Below are positions 29,040 through 37,200 of a stretch of 45,279 nt of DNA, piece after piece (within the stretch, counting starts at the first letter, position 1; every line of letters begins with the position of its first letter). The stretch is taken from positions 1 through 45,279 of the forward strand of contig JAAAIG010000243.1 of assembly GCA_015852425.1 (NCBI GenBank), in the 5' to 3' direction. A model generated the notes under the pieces. The model saw nothing but the letters and a program-made list of their open reading frames with translations. It did no database searches and was not told the DNA's origin. The position numbers were made by a program, and so were the translations under genes. The stretch is from Gryganskiella cystojenkinii (lineage: Eukaryota; Mortierellomycota; Mortierellomycetes; Mortierellales; Mortierellaceae).

Positions 29040-29102
29040 AGTGAACACCGCCTTTGGCGGAGTCTAGATCTTTTAGGCTTAAACTCTACCTTTAGCAGAG
29101 TA
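29040..29102 (+). repeat. GC-rich double hairpin upstream of nad4L
   Basis: Hairpin 1 is CCGCC-TTT-GGCGG (29048-29060). About 25 bases on, ACTCTACC-TTTAGCAGAGT forms hairpin 2, which looks like a degenerate copy of the first. Flanking AT sequences are also partly inverted. The form resembles the double-hairpin elements described in some early fungal mitochondrial genomes. Confidence 0.55.
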
Positions 29103-29196
29103 TACTATTATATTATAATGGACCATATAATTAATAATATAGTTTATAATAGATGATTAATATTATTTTGGGAACAAAAAATAAATATAAATAACT

Positions 29197-29460
29197 ATGA
29201 ATTTATCAATTACCTTGTTTTTAATAGGAATTTTAGGATTCATCTTGAATCGTAAAAATATAATTTTATTAATAATTTCTATTGAATTAATGTTATTAGC
29301 AGTAACCTTCATGATTCTTATCTCATCTTTTGCTTTTGATGATGCGATTGGGCAAGTATACGGTATATATATCATCGCAGTAGCAGGAGCTGAATCTGCC
29401 ATAGGTTTAGGTATTGTAATCGCTTTTTATCGTTTAAGAGGATCTATCCGAATTAAATAA
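29197..29460 (+). CDS. nad4L: NADH dehydrogenase subunit 4L (complex I)
   Basis: 87 aa, the usual size. Three membrane helices, with the conserved Glu in IISIELMLLAV and again in AGAESAIGLGIV. It is part of the membrane arm of complex I. In many fungi the nad4L stop overlaps or abuts the nad5 start; here 866 bases with a dead GIY-YIG gene separate them. Confidence 0.97.
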   Translation: MNLSITLFLIGILGFILNRKNIILLIISIELMLLAVTFMILISSFAFDDAIGQVYGIYIIAVAGAESAIGLGIVIAFYRLRGSIRIK

Positions 29461-29879
29461 TTTAATTCTTTTTAATTTTATAATAATTCTTAATTCCTTT
29501 TATTGAAAATTATATAATTTAAATAATTTATTTTATATAAATAGCTTTATTATATTTAATTTTAATAATTGCTAATATTAAAATGGATTAAATATGCAAT
29601 TTATTGAACTTAAAAATTAAACCAATAATAAGATAGCTGATTAGCAAGTTGATATTCTTTTTTTGAACTCCATAATAAATAAGTAATCATAGAAAATCTA
29701 ATCTATTGTATAAGATCTGTAAAGAAATATCTGAAATGGAAAATAAATACCTATATAAGTAAGTTATTTTATAGGTACAGATTTTTTTAATTATTTTTGA
29801 ATAAAATTTTAGCTTTTCTATATTTCAATATGTTGACATTTCTAAGCTATTAATTTTTGAATTTTGTAAATTTATTTTA
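29461..29879. other. Start of the nad4L-nad5 spacer
   Basis: No intact gene. Faint GIY-YIG-like pieces may begin here, but the reading frame is too damaged to place them. Confidence 0.35.
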
Positions 29880-30204
29880 TAATAAGAACAATATTATTTG
29901 GATTTCTTAGAGCCTAAATATTATATTTTTAAAATAACAGATAATTCTTTATGCTTTAAATATTCTGAAAATACATTAGTTAAATTTAATGAAGCTAGAA
30001 AAAATATATTTAGATTAAAAGATCATAAAACAGCTTTAAGTGAAACTATAAAAAGATATTATATTAATTTATAGTTTTCCTTCAGCTATAAAAATAGCAG
30101 AACATTTTAATGTTACTAAAAATATAATCTTAAAATATACTAGAAATGAAAAACTGTTTCAAGATAAGTGGATTCTTTTAACTGCTCCAATAAATCAAAA
30201 TTAA
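29880..30204 (+). pseudogene. Decayed GIY-YIG homing endonuclease between nad4L and nad5
   Basis: Readable text: EPKYYIFKITDNSLCFKYSENTLVK (the PxYNILKIAGSSLGxKHTxET region of relatives), then an ALSETIKR repeat relic and a NUMOD1-like end (FPSAIKIAEHFNVTKNIILK, KLFQDKWILL). Frames shift and stops occur. It explains the unusual gap between nad4L and nad5. Confidence 0.75.
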
Positions 30205-30326
30205 AAATAATTTTTTAATAAAATTAAATTTATTATCTATAAGGGGTTTATTCTTAATATAGATTAAATAAAAAAAATTTTACATTCCGTTTTATAAATA
30301 AAGAGGAACTTTTTATACACTTTATA

Positions 30327-32318
30327 ATGTATTTAGCAATTATTTTAATACCACTATTAGGTTCAATTTTTAGTGGATTATTTGGTAGAAAATTAGGAGC
30401 TCAAGGTAGCCAATTTATTACTACTTTTGGGCTGATTTTTACTGCACTTTTATCTTTTATAGCCTTTTATGAAGTAGGATTAAACCACTCTCCAGTTAGT
30501 ATTGATTTATTTAGCTGGATTGACTCTGAATATTTTTTAGTTTCATGGGGGTTTACATTCGATAGTTTAACAGTTTCTATGTTAATTCCTATTGTATTTA
30601 TATCTTCATTAGTACATATGTACTCTATTTCATATATGGGAAGCGACCCGCATACACAGAGATTTTTTAGTTATTTATCAGCCTTTACTTTTTGTATGTT
30701 ATTATTAGTATGTGGAGATAATTTATTAGTATTATTTGTAGGATGGGAAGGTGTAGGTGTATGTTCTTATTTACTAATTAGTTTTTGGTTTACAAGAATA
30801 GCTGCAACTAAATCAGCAATACAAGCTATAGTTACAAATAAAGTAGGTGATTGGGGTATGTCTATTGCTCTTTTTGCAATTATTTTTGTATTTGGAAATT
30901 TAGATTACTCTAATATATTCTCTTTAGCTCCATATATTAATACTGATATTTTAACATTTATTAGTTTATGTATATTAATAGGTGTTATGGCTAAATCAGC
31001 TCAATTAGGTTTGCATGCTTGGTTACCTACAGCCATGGAGGGTCCTACACCAGTTTCAGCTTTAATACATAGTGCTACTATGGTAACAGCTGGAATTTTC
31101 TTAATGATAAGAACTTCACCATTATTAGAATATAGTAGTACAGCATTAATAGTAATCACATGTTTAGGTTCATTATCAGCATTTGTTTTTGCTTCTATAG
31201 GATTAGTACAAAATGATCTTAAACGAATAATTGCTTATTCAACAGCTAGTCAATTAGGATATTTAGGTGCTGTCTGTGGATTAAGTCAATATAATATAGC
31301 TTTTTATCATATTATTAATCATGCTTTTTTTAAAGCATTATTATTCTTAGCAGCAGGTTCAGTAATTCATGCAATGGCTGATGAACAAGACGTAAGAAAA
31401 ATGGGAGGTTTAGCTAAATTATTACCATTTACTTTTGTAGTAATGTTTATTGCTGCTTTAAGTAACATTGCTTTTCCATTCTTATCAGGATTCTATTCTA
31501 AAGAGATTATCATATTATCAGGTTATGGACAATACACTTTTCAAGGATCATTTGCATATTGGCTAACTACTTTAGCTGCGTTCTTTACATCTATATATAC
31601 AACTAGATTATTATATTTAACCTTTTTCTCTATACCAAATGGTACTAGAAATAATTATGAAAATACACATGAAGCTCCTTTCTTTATGGCAATCCCATTA
31701 GGAATACTGGCTGTGTTATCAGTAGTTTTTGGTTATTTAAGTAAAGATCTGTTTATCGGTATGGGTTCAAATTTTTTCGAAAATGCTGTATTTATTCATC
31801 CTAACAATATAATTTTAATAGATGCTGAATTTGCAATACCATTATTTATTAAATTATTACCTTCTATTTTAACAATTTGTGGATTTATTGGTACATTATT
31901 ATTCTATGAATTTATACCTAATATTTTAGTTGAATTCAAATTATCTAAATTAGGTAGAACTTTATATACATTCTTAAATCAAAAATACTTCTTTGATTTA
32001 GTTTATTCTCGTATAGTTGCTTTAATCTTAAATTTAGGTTACCAAACTCATAAAATAATAGATAGAGGTACTTTAGAATTAATTGGACCTACTGGTTTAA
32101 CTAATCTATTCTCTAGTACTAGTAAAAATATTGCATCGTTAGATTCAGGGTATATCCCTAACTTAGCGCTTTATATAATTTTATCTGTTCTTACATTAAC
32201 AGCTTCAGTATTATATTTAGATGATGCTAGATTATTATTAGTGTTTGTTTCTACATTATTTGCACTTAACTCTCGTCATTTTACAACTAAGACAAACTCC
32301 CCCCCTCTTTTTTTTTAA
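30327..32318 (+). CDS. nad5: NADH dehydrogenase subunit 5 (complex I)
   Basis: 663 aa, intron-free. It is the largest antiporter-like subunit of complex I. The family core HAWLPTAMEGPTPVSALIHS begins at residue 230, preceded by the GWEGVGVCSYLLISFW segment and followed by INHAFFKALLFL. The ATG at 30327 gives the standard start MYLAIILIPLLGSI. The C-terminus runs into a C-rich tract (AAACTCCCCCCCTC, 32294-32307), giving the odd ending NSPPLFF, so the last few residues may reflect acquired 3' sequence. Confidence 0.97.
   Translation: MYLAIILIPLLGSIFSGLFGRKLGAQGSQFITTFGLIFTALLSFIAFYEVGLNHSPVSIDLFSWIDSEYFLVSWGFTFDSLTVSMLIPIVFISSLVHMYSISYMGSDPHTQRFFSYLSAFTFCMLLLVCGDNLLVLFVGWEGVGVCSYLLISFWFTRIAATKSAIQAIVTNKVGDWGMSIALFAIIFVFGNLDYSNIFSLAPYINTDILTFISLCILIGVMAKSAQLGLHAWLPTAMEGPTPVSALIHSATMVTAGIFLMIRTSPLLEYSSTALIVITCLGSLSAFVFASIGLVQNDLKRIIAYSTASQLGYLGAVCGLSQYNIAFYHIINHAFFKALLFLAAGSVIHAMADEQDVRKMGGLAKLLPFTFVVMFIAALSNIAFPFLSGFYSKEIIILSGYGQYTFQGSFAYWLTTLAAFFTSIYTTRLLYLTFFSIPNGTRNNYENTHEAPFFMAIPLGILAVLSVVFGYLSKDLFIGMGSNFFENAVFIHPNNIILIDAEFAIPLFIKLLPSILTICGFIGTLLFYEFIPNILVEFKLSKLGRTLYTFLNQKYFFDLVYSRIVALILNLGYQTHKIIDRGTLELIGPTGLTNLFSSTSKNIASLDSGYIPNLALYIILSVLTLTASVLYLDDARLLLVFVSTLFALNSRHFTTKTNSPPLFF
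32294..32307 (+). terminator. C-rich 3'-end motif of nad5
   Basis: AAACTCCCCCCCTC lies inside the last codons of nad5. It nearly equals the motif just after cox3 on the minus strand. Confidence 0.45.
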
Positions 32319-32720
32319 GATCTTTAAATAACAATTTTTTTTTTTAATAAAAATACGAGAGATTTAAATTTATTTATTAAATATTTTTAATATTATCTCG
32401 TAATTAATCTTAAAGGTTTGATTCTTTTCTTTTTTTTTTAATTTTTTGAATCTCTGCTAAATGTAAATTTCTTATAGAAATTTCAATAGTACTATGATTT
32501 TCATCTTTTTTAAAATTCTGATCTCTTATAGAAGTAAAATTATATTGTATTTTTACCTCTATTCCCTTTTATTTGAGCTCTAAGGTGCTTTATTATTTAA
32601 GCTTCTTTATTTTACATTTAAAATTCTAAAGTGCTTTATTTTTTAAGCTCTTTTTATTTTTTAATTTAATTCTAAGGTGTTTATCAAAATCCTTATTTTA
32701 TCCCCTTTTATAATTTTATT
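32319..32720. repeat. nad5 3' spacer with tandem repeat
   Basis: About 32578-32690 holds two and a half imperfect copies of a unit of about 47 bases starting TCTAAGGTGCTTTATT. About 32436-32490 matches a dispersed segment at 28242-28295; on the minus strand both could encode a short similar peptide (STIEIS...LAEIQKI), so this may be a relic of an unrecognised ORF. Confidence 0.5.
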
Positions 32721-33695
32721 ATGGTTTTATTTAAAAATTTTTTGCGTGCTCAAGGTCGTAATCCCGTTTGTAATATTATTCAACCTTGTATTCGTTCACC
32801 TTTTATGGCTAATGCCGTTTTTGGTTTTATTTGTGGTTCTCCAGGCTGTAAGCCTCGTTCTTATTATCATTTTTCTCTTTTAAGAATAAAAAATATTATT
32901 TTTTATTATTTTTTATTATTTTTCAATAATAAATTTATTTTAACTTTTTTTATTATTTTTTATTATTTATTTATAAATTTAATTTTAAATGATAATGTTG
33001 TATATTGTATGGAAAATAATAATAATAAGCAAGAATTTTTCTATTCTAAAGATGGCGTAGTTTATAATATAAAAGATAATATAACACATGAAAATGGTAC
33101 CCTAAAACACCTTGATAATAATAATTTTATTATAACTAATAATGTTAATAATGAGATTATTACTAATGAAAATGGTACCCTAAAATATCTTGATAATAAT
33201 AATTTTATTATAACTAATAATGTTAATAATGAGATTATTACTAATGATGATAGAATTTTTAATAGTTATAGAGTTTTTTGTAAACTTAACAATTTTCAAG
33301 GATATATTTTAGATTATGGTAATAGTATTAGTTCTAATTCAGATGTTCGTGTTATTATTAATTCTGATACTACTTATAAATATCTTGGTGTTGCAAGCGG
33401 TTCTATTACTAATTCATTAGAAAATTGTAATATTTTTAAAGCCCTGCCTCCATCTAGTTCAAGTCTTGCTCTTAATAATGTAACTGAATTATTGCAAGCT
33501 TATTTTAATCATATAGTTAATTTAAAAACATTTTATAATGAGAGTATTTTAACAAATAAACCTCTTTTATCCTCTAATTATTTTATGGATATTACACTTA
33601 CTTATAATAATGACACTATAAGATTAAAACTAGAAAATGATGTATTAACTTTAGATAGATATAATATAAGTTCTGTTTTAGAAAGTAATAATTAA
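32721..33695 (+). CDS. Unrecognised ORF with internal duplication
   Basis: 324 aa; I recognise no family. Residues 1-52 are less AT-biased in coding and contain five Cys with Pro, Gly and Arg (QGRNPVCNIIQPC, GFICGSPGCKPR). Residues 57-92 form a strongly hydrophobic stretch, a likely membrane segment. Residues 124-149 and 150-175 are an almost perfect 26-residue tandem repeat (ENGTLKHLDNNNFIITNN, then VNNEIITN), also nearly identical in DNA. The rest is hydrophilic and Asn-rich. An internal ATG at 33009 would skip the Cys-rich and hydrophobic parts. Strong A/T bias in Asn and Ile codons resembles ORFs of mitochondrial plasmids, but no polymerase motif is seen. Confidence 0.5.
   Translation: MVLFKNFLRAQGRNPVCNIIQPCIRSPFMANAVFGFICGSPGCKPRSYYHFSLLRIKNIIFYYFLLFFNNKFILTFFIIFYYLFINLILNDNVVYCMENNNNKQEFFYSKDGVVYNIKDNITHENGTLKHLDNNNFIITNNVNNEIITNENGTLKYLDNNNFIITNNVNNEIITNDDRIFNSYRVFCKLNNFQGYILDYGNSISSNSDVRVIINSDTTYKYLGVASGSITNSLENCNIFKALPPSSSSLALNNVTELLQAYFNHIVNLKTFYNESILTNKPLLSSNYFMDITLTYNNDTIRLKLENDVLTLDRYNISSVLESNN
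33090..33245 (+). repeat. 78-base tandem repeat within the unknown ORF
   Basis: Two 78-base units (33090-33167 and 33168-33245), nearly identical, each encoding 26 residues and keeping the frame. Confidence 0.9.
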
Positions 33696-33884
33696 ATAAC
33701 TATTTTAAATAATAATCCTTATTTAAATTTAAATAGTGTTTTATTCTTTATTTTAAGTTTAATGTTATATAATTTAATAGCATTAATTATAATAAATCTT
33801 ATTTTTAAATATAGTATTTCTTTTAATAATTATTTTAAAAGTAAATATATTTTAATATATATCAATTCTAATAGAAAATTATAA
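33696..33884 (+). CDS. Small membrane-segment ORF following the unknown ORF
   Basis: Open and in the same frame as the preceding ORF, separated from it only by one TAA stop. 62 codons with no ATG before an internal one; it would need an ATA start or stop readthrough. It predicts a hydrophobic helix (VLFFILSLMLYNLIALIIINLIF) and a basic tail (NYFKSKYILIYINSNRKL). It may be a downstream part of the same gene split by a stop. Confidence 0.3.
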   Translation: MTILNNNPYLNLNSVLFFILSLMLYNLIALIIINLIFKYSISFNNYFKSKYILIYINSNRKL

Positions 33885-33895
33885 ATTTACATAAA

Positions 33896-33932
33896 ATCAG
33901 TTACTGCACATAGAGTCAGTTATTGCATATGA
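33896..33932 (+). repeat. Short tandem repeat after the unknown ORF
   Basis: CAGTTACTGCACATAGA and CAGTTATTGCATATGA lie back to back with a period of about 19 bases. Confidence 0.55.
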
Positions 33933-33975
33933 TAATTTATCTTATTTCACAATTATATAACCCACTTTTGATGGG

Positions 33976-34030
33976 ATGGCAGATATGTAAAATATTAAAT
34001 TAGGAGCCATTTAAAAATCCCCCTTACATA
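33976..34030 (+). other. Candidate pseudoknot RNA element, copy 1
   Basis: ATGGC (33976-33980) can pair with GCCAT (34006-34010), and ATGTAA (33985-33990) with TTACAT (34024-34029). The pairs are interleaved, as in an H-type pseudoknot. A second copy at 42483-42537 keeps the first pair with a compensated base change. Both contain a C-rich AAAATCCCYCTTACAT end. The element lies about 280 bases after the unknown ORF. Confidence 0.45.
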
Positions 34031-34296
34031 TATTATAATAAGTGATATAAAAGTATAATTCAATTAATTAAATTAATGAATGATTGTTTTAGAACTCTTA
34101 AAATAATAATTTTTCATAAATTATTTAATAATTTAAATACTATTCACTCTTTAAATATCCCTTTACTACCACTTAATTATTTTTTTTAGATAATAAGACA
34201 TGTTTGCAAATTTTTTATTAAGTAATTTTTTTTTAGAAATTTATCTTGAAAAAAGAAAGAAAATTAAATAAACTAAACATAGAGATAATCTTATTG
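34031..34296. other. AT-rich spacer before trnW
   Basis: No gene is seen. Confidence 0.35.
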
Positions 34297-34369
34297 CAGG
34301 ACGAGGAAGACTTGAACCTCCAGTTTCTCGGTTTGGAGTCGAGCGCTTTACCAATTAAACTATCATCCT
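34297..34369 (-). tRNA. trnW: tRNA-Trp (CCA)
   Basis: On the minus strand, acceptor AGGATGA pairs with TCGTCCT. Anticodon loop CTCCAAA (CCA) closed by CTCG/CGAG. T-loop TTCAAGT. The anticodon CCA reads only UGG, which fits the absence of UGA Trp codons in the genes here. Most fungal mitochondria instead use a TCA anticodon. Confidence 0.92.
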
Positions 34370-34827
34370 TTATATGTATTTAAAGACTAAAAAAATACTA
34401 TTATTTGTTTCACTAAAAATAAGAAGAAGAGCAATTTAAAAAAGGAAAAAATATTCTTAAAACTTATAAACAAAGTGCACTTATAGTGCACCATTCCCTT
34501 TTGGAGAAAGCTTTATAAATTAAGATATTAAAGATTTAATTAAAAATCTATTAATTATTTAGGAAACAAAAATTAATGTTTTAGAACATAAGGTATTTAT
34601 AATATAAAATAAAAAATATAAAAAACTTTCCTCTCGAAGAATATTCTCTTTAGGGAGAGAAAAGAAGAGAAGAATGCTTCAGCCCTACGGGCTGAAGCTA
34701 TTAATATTCTAAGATAATCAATATATATTTTTATAAAAAATATTTGCATTATTTTGAAAGGATGAGTAAACAAATTTATATTAAGTATACAGGGCTGAAA
34801 CGAGTGCAAATATATATAACAATATAT
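34370..34827. other. Spacer with GC-rich hairpin
   Basis: No gene. It contains a 10-bp perfect hairpin (34676-34698) and GGGCTGAAAC near 34790, a third copy of one hairpin arm. Confidence 0.45.
34676..34698. repeat. Perfect GC-rich hairpin
   Basis: GCTTCAGCCC-TAC-GGGCTGAAGC: a 10-bp perfect stem with a 3-base loop, far more GC-rich than its surroundings. The arm sequence GGGCTGAAAC recurs at about 34790 and 1488, suggesting a dispersed or mobile GC cluster. Confidence 0.65.
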
Positions 34828-34909
34828 ATGGGTAAGGCGGAATTGGTTTACGCGAGTTATTTAGGCTAACTTGATTTTTATCATGTGAGTTCAAGTCTCA
34901 CTACCCATA
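34828..34909 (+). tRNA. trnL: tRNA-Leu (TAG)
   Basis: Acceptor ATGGGTA pairs perfectly with TACCCAT. Anticodon arm AGTTA-TTTAGGC-TAACT, anticodon TAG, reading CUN. Long variable arm and T-arm GTGAG-TTCAAGT-CTCAC. Confidence 0.92.
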
Positions 34910-35067
34910 AAAATATAAATTTATACTATTTAGCCCAAATAATATAAAAAAGGAGGAAAATATACATTTCCGGTGAACTTAACTTCAAAATAAAATTAAT
35001 AAAAACGTTAACTTAATAAAGATAAAAATTATTTATTCTAAAGAATAATTAAGGTCTTAATAAGTAA

Positions 35068-35104
35068 GGGGACATCGTATATCTGGTAATATATTGGTTT
35101 TGCA
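35068..35104 (+). pseudogene. Displaced 5' half of trnA
   Basis: GGGGACATCGTATATCTGGT and on to TTTTGCA match the 5' half of intact trnA at 36622. The match ends exactly in the anticodon loop, where intact trnA continues TACCAAAG. It is the piece cut off when the GIY-YIG unit inserted. Confidence 0.88.
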
Positions 35105-35172
35105 ATTTCTATCCCTTTTTATTTTTAATTCCCTAGAGATAATTTATGAATTTCTATTTACTAATATTTAAT

Positions 35173-35242
35173 AAGACAATAGCTTAACGTAAAGCTCTCT
35201 CTCATAACAGATATGATAAAAGTTCGAATCTTTTTTGTTTTA
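35173..35242 (+). other. tRNA-Met-like module of the trnA unit
   Basis: Strongly similar to trnM (11185), including the AGCTTAACGTAAAGCTCTCT segment. Acceptor AAGACAA pairs with TTGTTTT (one G-T). One base is deleted in the anticodon stem. T-loop TTCGAAT. It lies between the displaced trnA half and the GIY-YIG ORF on the same strand. It might still be processed as a tRNA, but charging is doubtful. Confidence 0.7.
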
Positions 35243-35564
35243 TTTATTCTATTGCCTAAAATAAAAGGTAAGAATATTTTATATAATATATAGACTTTGT
35301 ATATTATCAATTTAATTATTAAATTATTAAATACTTTCAATTTTAAGTTTAATTTAGTAAAAATTCTAATCTAGTTAAAATTTAAACCTATGATAGCCTT
35401 ACATTACACGGGGGACTAAAATAGTTTGTTTAAGAACTAATTTTGTATACTATAAAAATAAACAAAATTATCTTTTTTAATAACTTATAATATACAATAT
35501 ATCTATGTAAAAAGATATACCTTATTAATTATAATAAGTAATATAAAAAATAATAAAAGATCAA
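35243..35564 (+). promoter_or_regulatory. Leader of the trnA-side GIY-YIG unit
   Basis: Related to the leaders of the other two intact units (for example TTTGTATATTATCAATTTA near 35303 and the TGTTTAAGAACTAATTTTGTAT stretch near 35430), but the ATATC-GCGAAG-GATAT hairpin is replaced by ACACGGGGGAC. It ends ...AAAGATCAA before the ATG. Confidence 0.55.
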
Positions 35565-36503
35565 ATGATCTTTTTACTTAATTATTTACCAATTTTGAAC
35601 CTTTCAAGTATCCAAGAATTTTCAGGAATCTTGGATTTTTCAAATTTATTTTGTAATTTATCTATAATAGTTTATTCTAATTCAGTAACTGAAAAACCTG
35701 AGAATTTACCTAATCAACCAGTAATTATTTATGACAATGTTGAAATAGACAAATCACGAATCCTATCGGACAATAAAGGCCGTTCAGGGATCTATGCGTT
35801 TAAACATGTAGAATCTGGGAAAATATATATAGGTTCTGCTGTGGACTTATCTAAACGATTAGAATCTTATTATTCATTTTCATTCTTAAAAAGAGCCGAT
35901 AGTTATATTTCTAGAGGACTTATCCTTCATGGGTATCCTGCCTTTTCTCTGGCAATATTAGAATATATAGATACTATAGACTTAACTATAGAAGAATCCA
36001 AAAAATTGATACTAAGTAGAGAGCAGTATTATTTGGATTTAATTTTTAAAGAAGCTGAACCAAATACTTATAATATATTAAAAATAGCAGGTAGTCCACT
36101 AGGTTACAAACATACAGAAGAAGCTTTAGCAAAATTTAGAGGTAAAAATCATCCTTTGTTTGGGAAATCTCGTTTACCTGAGACTAAATCTAAAATTAGT
36201 AAAGCAATTACAGGTAAAACCCATTCCGCTGAAACTAAGGCTTTAATAGGTAAAGTTCATAAAGGTAAATCCATTTCTGCTGAAACAAAAGCTTTAATGT
36301 CTTTAGCAAAAAATAAAACCATATTTGTTTATGCTTCAGATCTTAACTCGAAGGATCTAATTTTACATAAATTTTTTAATTCTTGTATAGAAACTGCTAA
36401 ATACTTCGATTCTACTACACGTACTATATCAAGATACTTAGATAAAAATAAATTATATAAAAATCAATGGATATTATCATCCTCAATTAAGAATAAAAAA
36501 TAG
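35565..36503 (+). CDS. Freestanding GIY-YIG homing endonuclease (trnA unit)
   Basis: 312 aa. The conserved N-terminus (IFLLNYLPILNLSSIQEFS) is followed by an insertion of about 20 residues not found in the two relatives. Nuclease domain: GIY 75-77, YIG 88-90, R98, E153 and N170, apparently intact. Fewer NUMOD3-like repeats than relatives (HTEEALAKFRGKNHPLFGKS, THSAETKALI), then a NUMOD1-like C-terminus ending YKNQWILSSS. It is flanked by the displaced 5' half of trnA upstream and intact trnA downstream, so its target is trnA. A terminal stem-loop overlaps the stop codon. Confidence 0.93.
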   Translation: MIFLLNYLPILNLSSIQEFSGILDFSNLFCNLSIIVYSNSVTEKPENLPNQPVIIYDNVEIDKSRILSDNKGRSGIYAFKHVESGKIYIGSAVDLSKRLESYYSFSFLKRADSYISRGLILHGYPAFSLAILEYIDTIDLTIEESKKLILSREQYYLDLIFKEAEPNTYNILKIAGSPLGYKHTEEALAKFRGKNHPLFGKSRLPETKSKISKAITGKTHSAETKALIGKVHKGKSISAETKALMSLAKNKTIFVYASDLNSKDLILHKFFNSCIETAKYFDSTTRTISRYLDKNKLYKNQWILSSSIKNKK

Positions 36504-36521
36504 CAGGGTTAATATGCTATT
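36499..36521 (+). terminator. Terminal stem-loop of the trnA unit
   Basis: AATAGCA / GGGTTAATA loop / TGCTATT, a perfect 7-bp stem overlapping the TAG stop. Relative to AATAGTA/TACTATT in other copies, the C-G pair replaces T-A with both sides changed. Confidence 0.65.
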
Positions 36522-36555
36522 ATAATTATAGATTTGTTTAGAAAGAAAATTATCT

Positions 36556-36569
36556 AAACACCCCTCTCC
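36556..36569 (+). terminator. C-rich motif closing the trnA unit
   Basis: AAACACCCCTCTCC lies 53 bases after the ORF. It can also pair with CAGGAGGTGG just downstream to form a hairpin. Confidence 0.45.
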
Positions 36570-36621
36570 GGAATAAACAGGAGGTGGCTCTCGTCAGGAT
36601 TGAGTATAAAGAATAAATAAA

Positions 36622-36694
36622 GGGGACATCGTACATCCTGGTAGTACATTGGTTTTGCATACCAAAGAGAAAAGTTCGAGTCTTTTTGTCTCCA
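36622..36694 (+). tRNA. trnA: tRNA-Ala (TGC)
   Basis: Acceptor GGGGACA pairs with TGTCTCC. Anticodon arm TTGGT-TTTGCAT-ACCAA, anticodon TGC. T-loop TTCGAGT. Its 5' half is probably supplied by the adjacent mobile unit; the older 5' half remains at 35068. Confidence 0.92.
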
Positions 36695-37200
36695 TAAATA
36701 TCGAGCCCGGAAGGGTAAGAACACCCAATAATAAAAATAGTTGAACAATAAAAACTTTAATGAATTTAAATATTTCTTTAACATTACTAAAAATGTTATT
36801 TAATAAATAATTTTTCTTATTCTTTATCATACTTGATGATAATTATAAGTATTCTGAAATTTGATAAATTATTTTAATTTTTATAAAAGTTTAGTTGTAG
36901 CTAAAAATTTTTTATATGGAAATTAATCTATAAATATCGATTTTTAATCAAATATGAAATCAAATACCTAAAAGGAGAAGTATTGCAACTTTAATTGAAT
37001 TGAATAATAATAATTCGACAGAAATATTCACTAGCGAGAGTATTTTATCAAATTATAAAGTAAATACTACAATAAAACTTAAATCATTTTTTCTTTTGAT
37101 TATTCTAATGAAAACAATAAAAAAATAGTAGTAATATAAAATAAAACTAAAACGTCTTTTGTTTATCATTTTATCTAACTATTAGCTATAAGCCAGTTGT
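36695..37200. other. AT-rich spacer
   Basis: No gene is recognised in about 500 bases between trnA and nad3. Confidence 0.35.

Larger units (their letters stand above)
28708..29196. other. Region upstream of nad4L
   Basis: No gene. It contains a tandem AT repeat, the right arm of a long inverted repeat and a GC-rich double hairpin (each listed). A stem around GAAAGGAG-TCCCCTTTC near 28738-28768 is also visible. Confidence 0.5.

Noticed and set aside
32677..32883. 68-codon hydrophobic frame
   Set aside because: Overlaps the longer unknown ORF in another frame; its hydrophobicity follows from T-rich codons. Kept only as a remote alternative.
34597..34809. 70-codon minus-strand frame
   Set aside because: Runs through the GC hairpin between trnW and trnL; no recognisable domain.
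36554..36830. Two overlapping minus-strand frames over trnA
   Set aside because: Antisense to trnA; no similarity to known proteins.
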